Shown: positions 3,968-6,803 of the stretch, one piece after another
Layout of the letters: every line of letters begins with the position of its first letter
How positions within the stretch are numbered: the first letter of the stretch is position 1
Source: Natrinema soli
GTDB taxonomy: Archaea > Halobacteriota > Halobacteria > Halobacteriales > Natrialbaceae
DNA length: 6,803 nt
Direction of reading: 5' to 3'
NCBI RefSeq assembly: GCF_028618695.1
Contig: NZ_JAQIVI010000481.1
Location: 1-6,803 of the forward strand
The notes under the pieces: model-generated
What the model was told of the DNA's origin: nothing
Seen by the model: only the letters and a program-made list of their open reading frames with translations
Databases searched by the model: none
Position numbers and translations under genes: made by a program

Positions 3968-4546
3968 CTCGTCCCGTTCGCCCGCCGGAATCGCGACTCC
4001 GAGCCAGTTTTCCTCGGGCGGGAGCGGGCAGTCGAACGTCTCGCTGTAGGCGCAAAACGGCGAGTACGCGAGGTTGAAGTCCACGACGATCTCGTCGCCG
4101 GTCGTCAGGTCCCGCTCCGGCTCGAGTTCCATATATCGACCGCCGTCGTAGGTCTGCTGGCCGGTCGTTTTGTCCCGGAACGGCACGAACAGGGGCTCCT
4201 CGTTCGGACTCTCCTGCTGGTAGGCCGCGAGTTCGAACGTGCCGTCTTCCAGGTCGTCGTCCTCGCGGTCAAGTTCGAACTCGAGTGTGGCAACGCGGCG
4301 GTAGCGCATCTCGCGGCCTGCGGTGGTCTCCATCAACACGACCTCCGGATCGTCGTGAACCGTCGCGGTCGCGCTCACGCGGTAGGCCGGATCCGGATCG
4401 AAGTAGTCGAGACCGTCGAACTCGTCTCGTTCCTCCGGCGGGATCGGAGACTGTGGATGGTCGGCGAAGAACTCGTCTTTCTCGGCGCGTTTCGACTCGA
4501 GTTCGTCGCGCCAGCGGTCGACGTCGATGGAGCCGGTGTCGCTCAT
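3953..4546 (-). CDS. DUF1684-family protein, 197 aa
   Basis: The - strand gene from ATG 4546 to TGA 3955-3953 encodes 197 very acidic residues. The N-terminal helix (WRDELESKRAEKDEFF, 12-27) is followed by the compact domain typical of DUF1684: YFDPDPAYRVSA (48-59), GREMRYRRVATLEFEL (77-92), a break, then LFVPFRDKTTG (119-129), TYDGGRYMELE (132-142), VVDFNLAYSPFCAYS (154-168) and CPLPPEENWLGVAIPAGE (173-190). These strings are the family's conserved core, recognised with good confidence. The family occurs in bacteria and haloarchaea and its biochemical role is not established; the protein looks soluble and cytoplasmic. A GTG at 4606 would add 20 non-acidic residues (MEADGRAERNAF...), and ATG 4546 fits family length better. 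The last four codons and the stop (YSSH, TGA) lie inside the right terminal repeat of the MITE-like element, so the natural C-terminus was probably altered. Confidence 0.9.
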   Translation of the reverse strand: MSDTGSIDVDRWRDELESKRAEKDEFFADHPQSPIPPEERDEFDGLDYFDPDPAYRVSATATVHDDPEVVLMETTAGREMRYRRVATLEFELDREDDDLEDGTFELAAYQQESPNEEPLFVPFRDKTTGQQTYDGGRYMELEPERDLTTGDEIVVDFNLAYSPFCAYSETFDCPLPPEENWLGVAIPAGERDEYSSH

Positions 4547-4576
4547 GGCCGATCTAGGTGGGCGGGACTGGAAGGC

Positions 4577-4582
4577 GTTACG
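4577..4582 (-). promoter_or_regulatory. Weak TATA-like element of DUF1684 gene
   Basis: CGTAAC on the - strand is centred about 33 nt upstream of ATG 4546, the only TATA-like patch at leaderless distance. It is weak. The strong, nearly symmetric TTTATATA at 4616-4623 could also drive this strand, which would give a leader of about 45 nt. Confidence 0.3.
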
Positions 4583-4615
4583 TTCCGCTCGGCCGTCCGC
4601 TTCCACTCACTGACA

Positions 4616-4623
4616 TTTATATA
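4616..4623 (+). promoter_or_regulatory. TATA box of helicase gene, possibly bidirectional
   Basis: TTTATATA is a near-consensus archaeal TATA box and predicts a + strand transcription start near 4645-4650. The helicase mRNA would then have a short leader of about 20-25 nt before ATG 4670, unlike the leaderless genes elsewhere in the window. The box reads TATATAAA on the other strand, so it could serve the divergent DUF1684 gene too. Confidence 0.65.
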
Positions 4624-4655
4624 CCATCGCGCGGCCAATCCACTCCGTCAACGCT

Positions 4656-4673
4656 ATGGACGACCGACGATGA
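4656..4673 (+). CDS. 5-codon upstream ORF (MDDRR) coupled to helicase start
   Basis: ATG 4656 begins a frame of five codons (M-D-D-R-R) ending at TGA 4671-4673. That stop overlaps the helicase ATG at 4670 in the sequence ATGA. With transcription predicted to start near 4645-4650, this would be the first AUG of the mRNA, so ribosomes could reach the helicase start by termination and reinitiation. It is too short to be a functional protein and is listed as a possible translational control element. If the helicase starts at the in-frame ATG 4685, the overlap has no meaning. Confidence 0.3.
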   Translation: MDDRR

Positions 4674-6803
4674 GTACGGCAAGAATGACGAATTGGCGGA
4701 CGGTGTTCGGCCACCCCCAACCCTACGAGCCTCAGGTCGACGGTATCGAGACGGCCATCGACACCGGACAGGACGGCGGCTATTCCGTCATCGAGGGTGC
4801 CTGTGGGACCGGGAAGACGATGATCGCGCTCACCGCGGGGATCGACCTGGTCCGCGACCCGGACACCGACTACGAACGCGTGCTCGTGCTCACGAGCGTC
4901 AAACAGCAACTGCGGCAGTTCGAAGCGGATCTCGAGACGATCAACGAGAACCTGCCGGCCGACTGGGACCCGATTTCCGGACTCACGCTGGTCGGGAAGG
5001 CCGACGTCTGTCCGTACAATCGCGAGAGAGCGGCGGGGTTCGACGACGGCAACGTCTACGACCGCTGTGAGACCCTGCGGGACCGCACCCGTGACCTCAC
5101 GGGTGAGGGCGGCGACACGACCGCAGGGAATCTGGCGTCCCGCGCCCGAAGCCAACAGATCGGACTCGCCGACAGCGGGACCCGGTCGAAAAACACGTTC
5201 CTCGAGACCGCGGGCGAACCGACGTCGTACCCGCCGGAACTCCCCGAGTACGGCGACGGCGGGCCCGTGGGCGCAGAAACCGAGTACTGCCCGTTCTACG
5301 CGCAGTACCTCGATGATCTACCGGACGACGAGGAGAACGGATCGGTTGCGGAGGCAGTTCCGTACGACTTCACCGACGCCGGGATGGTCAGTCCGGAGGA
5401 GCTGGTCGCCCGCTCGGTGAAACACGGCACCTGTCCCCACTCCGTGATGGGGGCCGCCCTCGGCGAGGTCGAGGTCGTGATCGGCAACTACTATCACGCG
5501 TTCGACCCCCGAACCGTCGGCTCCTTTACCGGCGCGCTACTCGACGAGTCGACGTACGTCGTCTGTGACGAGGCCCACATGCTGGAACCGCGCGTCCGCG
5601 ACCTGGTCAGCGAGGGCGTCGCCGACAGCACGCTCCGGGACGCCGAAACCGAACTCTCGCGGGTCATCCAGCCGGTCAAGTTCGAACGCGAAGGGAGACA
5701 GGCCGAAGGCGGCTCCAAGACCGCCGACGCGGACCTCGTTCGCGCGGAACTCAACGACAGCGACGTCTCTTACGAGGAGCTCAATCGGACGCTCGAGTTC
5801 GTCCGGGATCTCCGCGAGGAACTCGACCGCCGGGTCACCGCCCATCTCGACCGGAACTATCGGGGCTGGCAGTCGGACCTGAACGATCTCTCCGACGAGG
5901 AGATTCCCCTCCGCGATCCGGCCGTGCCGGCCGAGGACGAACTCAGCGAGTGGGCGGCGGACGCGGGGTACGGCGACGCCGACTGGGTCCGCGCCGAGTC
6001 CGTCGGTGCGGTCGTCGCGCGGATTCTGAACGAGGCCGAGGACGAGGACCGAACCCGCGCCGCACCCGCCGTCGGCCGGGTCCTCGGCGAGTGGTATCGA
6101 CGGGGCCACACCGATTACTTCCGGGAGATCGAACTCGAGCGAACCTGGGACGACACCGAGCCCACGGACTCATGGCGGCGAGCCTACAACGCCCGGCTGG
6201 CCCTGTACAACTGCGTTCCCAGCGATGCGATCGGCGACCGCCTCGCCATGTTCGGCGGCGGAATTCTGATGAGTGCGACCCTCGAGCCGATGGACGCTTT
6301 CACCGAGGTAACGGGACTCCAGTACCTCGAACGCGAGCAAGATCGACCGGTCGTCGAACGGCGGTACGGACTCCACTTCCCCGCTGAGAACCGCGAGAGC
6401 TTCGCGGTCGCCGCACCGAAATACACCTACGATAATCGCGGCAGTCCGGGAGAAACCAATCCGACGCGGCGGTCCTACGCCGACGCGATCGCGAAGGTTG
6501 CGCAGCTCTCCGGCAACGTCCTCGTCGGGATGCCCAGTTACGCCGAGGCCGAGTGGACCGCCGGCGTCCTCGAGGATCGGGTCGAAAAGCCGGTTCTGCT
6601 CGACGCCGCGAGCGACGACGAGACTACGCAGTCGCTCAAAGACGAGTTCTTCGCGGGCGACGGAAAGGTGCTCGTCACGAGCCTGCGGGGGACGCTGACC
6701 GAGGGCGTCGACTACAGCGGCGACCGCCTCGCCGCGGCGGTCGTCTGCGGCGTTCCGATCGTCAACACCTCGAGCCCGCGGACGAAGGCCGTCCGCCGGG
6801 CCT
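4670..6803 (+). CDS. XPD/Rad3-type Fe-S DNA helicase (3' truncated)
   Basis: From ATG 4670 the frame stays open to the window end (711 codons). ATG 4685 is an alternative start (MTNWRTVFGH). It is a superfamily 2 helicase of the XPD/Rad3/DinG group (COG1199), related to haloarchaeal rad3-type genes. Visible motifs are an N-terminal Q-like segment YEPQVDGIETAI (19-30), Walker A EGACGTGKT (42-50), motif Ia LTSVKQQ (74-80), DEAH (300-303), SATLEPM (535-541) and motif V GTLTEGVDYSG (674-684). Four cysteines between Walker A and DEAH, in ADVCPYN (C114), DRCETL (C133), EYCPFY (C207) and GTCPHS (C255), fit the 4Fe-4S ligands of XPD-type helicases. Such enzymes unwind DNA 5'-3' using ATP, in repair or related processing. 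Residues 134-206 form a long insert between the second and third ligands, and 337-365 is another low-complexity stretch. Motif VI lies beyond the window. The frame shows no break. Confidence 0.93.
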   Translation, partial: MSTARMTNWRTVFGHPQPYEPQVDGIETAIDTGQDGGYSVIEGACGTGKTMIALTAGIDLVRDPDTDYERVLVLTSVKQQLRQFEADLETINENLPADWDPISGLTLVGKADVCPYNRERAAGFDDGNVYDRCETLRDRTRDLTGEGGDTTAGNLASRARSQQIGLADSGTRSKNTFLETAGEPTSYPPELPEYGDGGPVGAETEYCPFYAQYLDDLPDDEENGSVAEAVPYDFTDAGMVSPEELVARSVKHGTCPHSVMGAALGEVEVVIGNYYHAFDPRTVGSFTGALLDESTYVVCDEAHMLEPRVRDLVSEGVADSTLRDAETELSRVIQPVKFEREGRQAEGGSKTADADLVRAELNDSDVSYEELNRTLEFVRDLREELDRRVTAHLDRNYRGWQSDLNDLSDEEIPLRDPAVPAEDELSEWAADAGYGDADWVRAESVGAVVARILNEAEDEDRTRAAPAVGRVLGEWYRRGHTDYFREIELERTWDDTEPTDSWRRAYNARLALYNCVPSDAIGDRLAMFGGGILMSATLEPMDAFTEVTGLQYLEREQDRPVVERRYGLHFPAENRESFAVAAPKYTYDNRGSPGETNPTRRSYADAIAKVAQLSGNVLVGMPSYAEAEWTAGVLEDRVEKPVLLDAASDDETTQSLKDEFFAGDGKVLVTSLRGTLTEGVDYSGDRLAAAVVCGVPIVNTSSPRTKAVRRA

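Noticed and set aside
4547..4606. 20-residue N-terminal extension of the DUF1684 protein from GTG 4606
   Set aside because: The extension is Arg-rich and non-acidic, exceeds the family's usual start and would place the start 10 nt from the TATA box at 4616. ATG 4546 is preferred.
4558..5155. 170-aa (+) and 182-aa (-) frames over the helicase 5' region
   Set aside because: Shadows of the helicase frame, which contains Walker A, two Fe-S cysteines and motif Ia over the same bases.

Overview
The window is haloarchaeal chromosomal DNA (class Halobacteria). The evidence is high GC, strong G/C preference at third codon positions, Asp/Glu-rich proteins with few Lys, and archaeal TATA-like boxes 25-30 nt upstream of start codons with no Shine-Dalgarno, the pattern of leaderless transcripts. 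The genus cannot be fixed from the sequence. I see no rRNA, tRNA, CRISPR array or transposase gene.

Layout: (1) 1-453 is the C-terminal part of an unrecognised + strand gene. (2) 454-918 is a non-coding stretch with several inverted repeats and a short 19-nt direct repeat. (3) 919-1790 is a leaderless two-gene operon: a 29-residue single-pass membrane microprotein overlapping by 1 nt a 260-residue haloarchaeal protein of unknown function. (4) Convergent to it, 1910-2488 (-) encodes a 192-residue RecA/KaiC-like protein whose Walker A motif has lost its lysine. Between the two convergent genes lie three 19-nt tandem repeats that place oligo-T tracts at the 3' end of the - strand gene. (5) 2489-2877 is a divergent intergenic region dense in inverted repeats, including a DtxR/Idr-like operator (TTTAGG-N4-CCTAAA) with no obvious client gene. 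(6) 2878-3558 (+) encodes a leaderless class I SAM-dependent methyltransferase. (7) 3559-3883 is non-coding and has a 46-nt G-free tract. (8) 3884-3967 is an 84-bp MITE-like element with perfect 17-bp terminal inverted repeats; its right end supplies the last four codons and the stop of the neighbouring gene. (9) 3953-4546 (-) encodes a DUF1684-family protein. (10) Divergent from it, 4670 to the window end encodes an XPD/Rad3-type Fe-S DNA helicase, truncated by the window edge and preceded by a 5-codon upstream ORF joined to it by an ATGA overlap.

The genes do not form one obvious pathway. The helicase points to DNA repair or nucleic-acid processing, the methyltransferase substrate is unknown, and the others are conserved-type proteins without assigned roles. 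No complete new defence or metabolic system can be demonstrated. The observations most worth following are the lysine-less KaiC-like protein, the orphan iron-type operator facing a hairpin-rich non-coding stretch (possible regulated small RNA), the MITE-like element that rewrites a protein C-terminus, and the microprotein operon.
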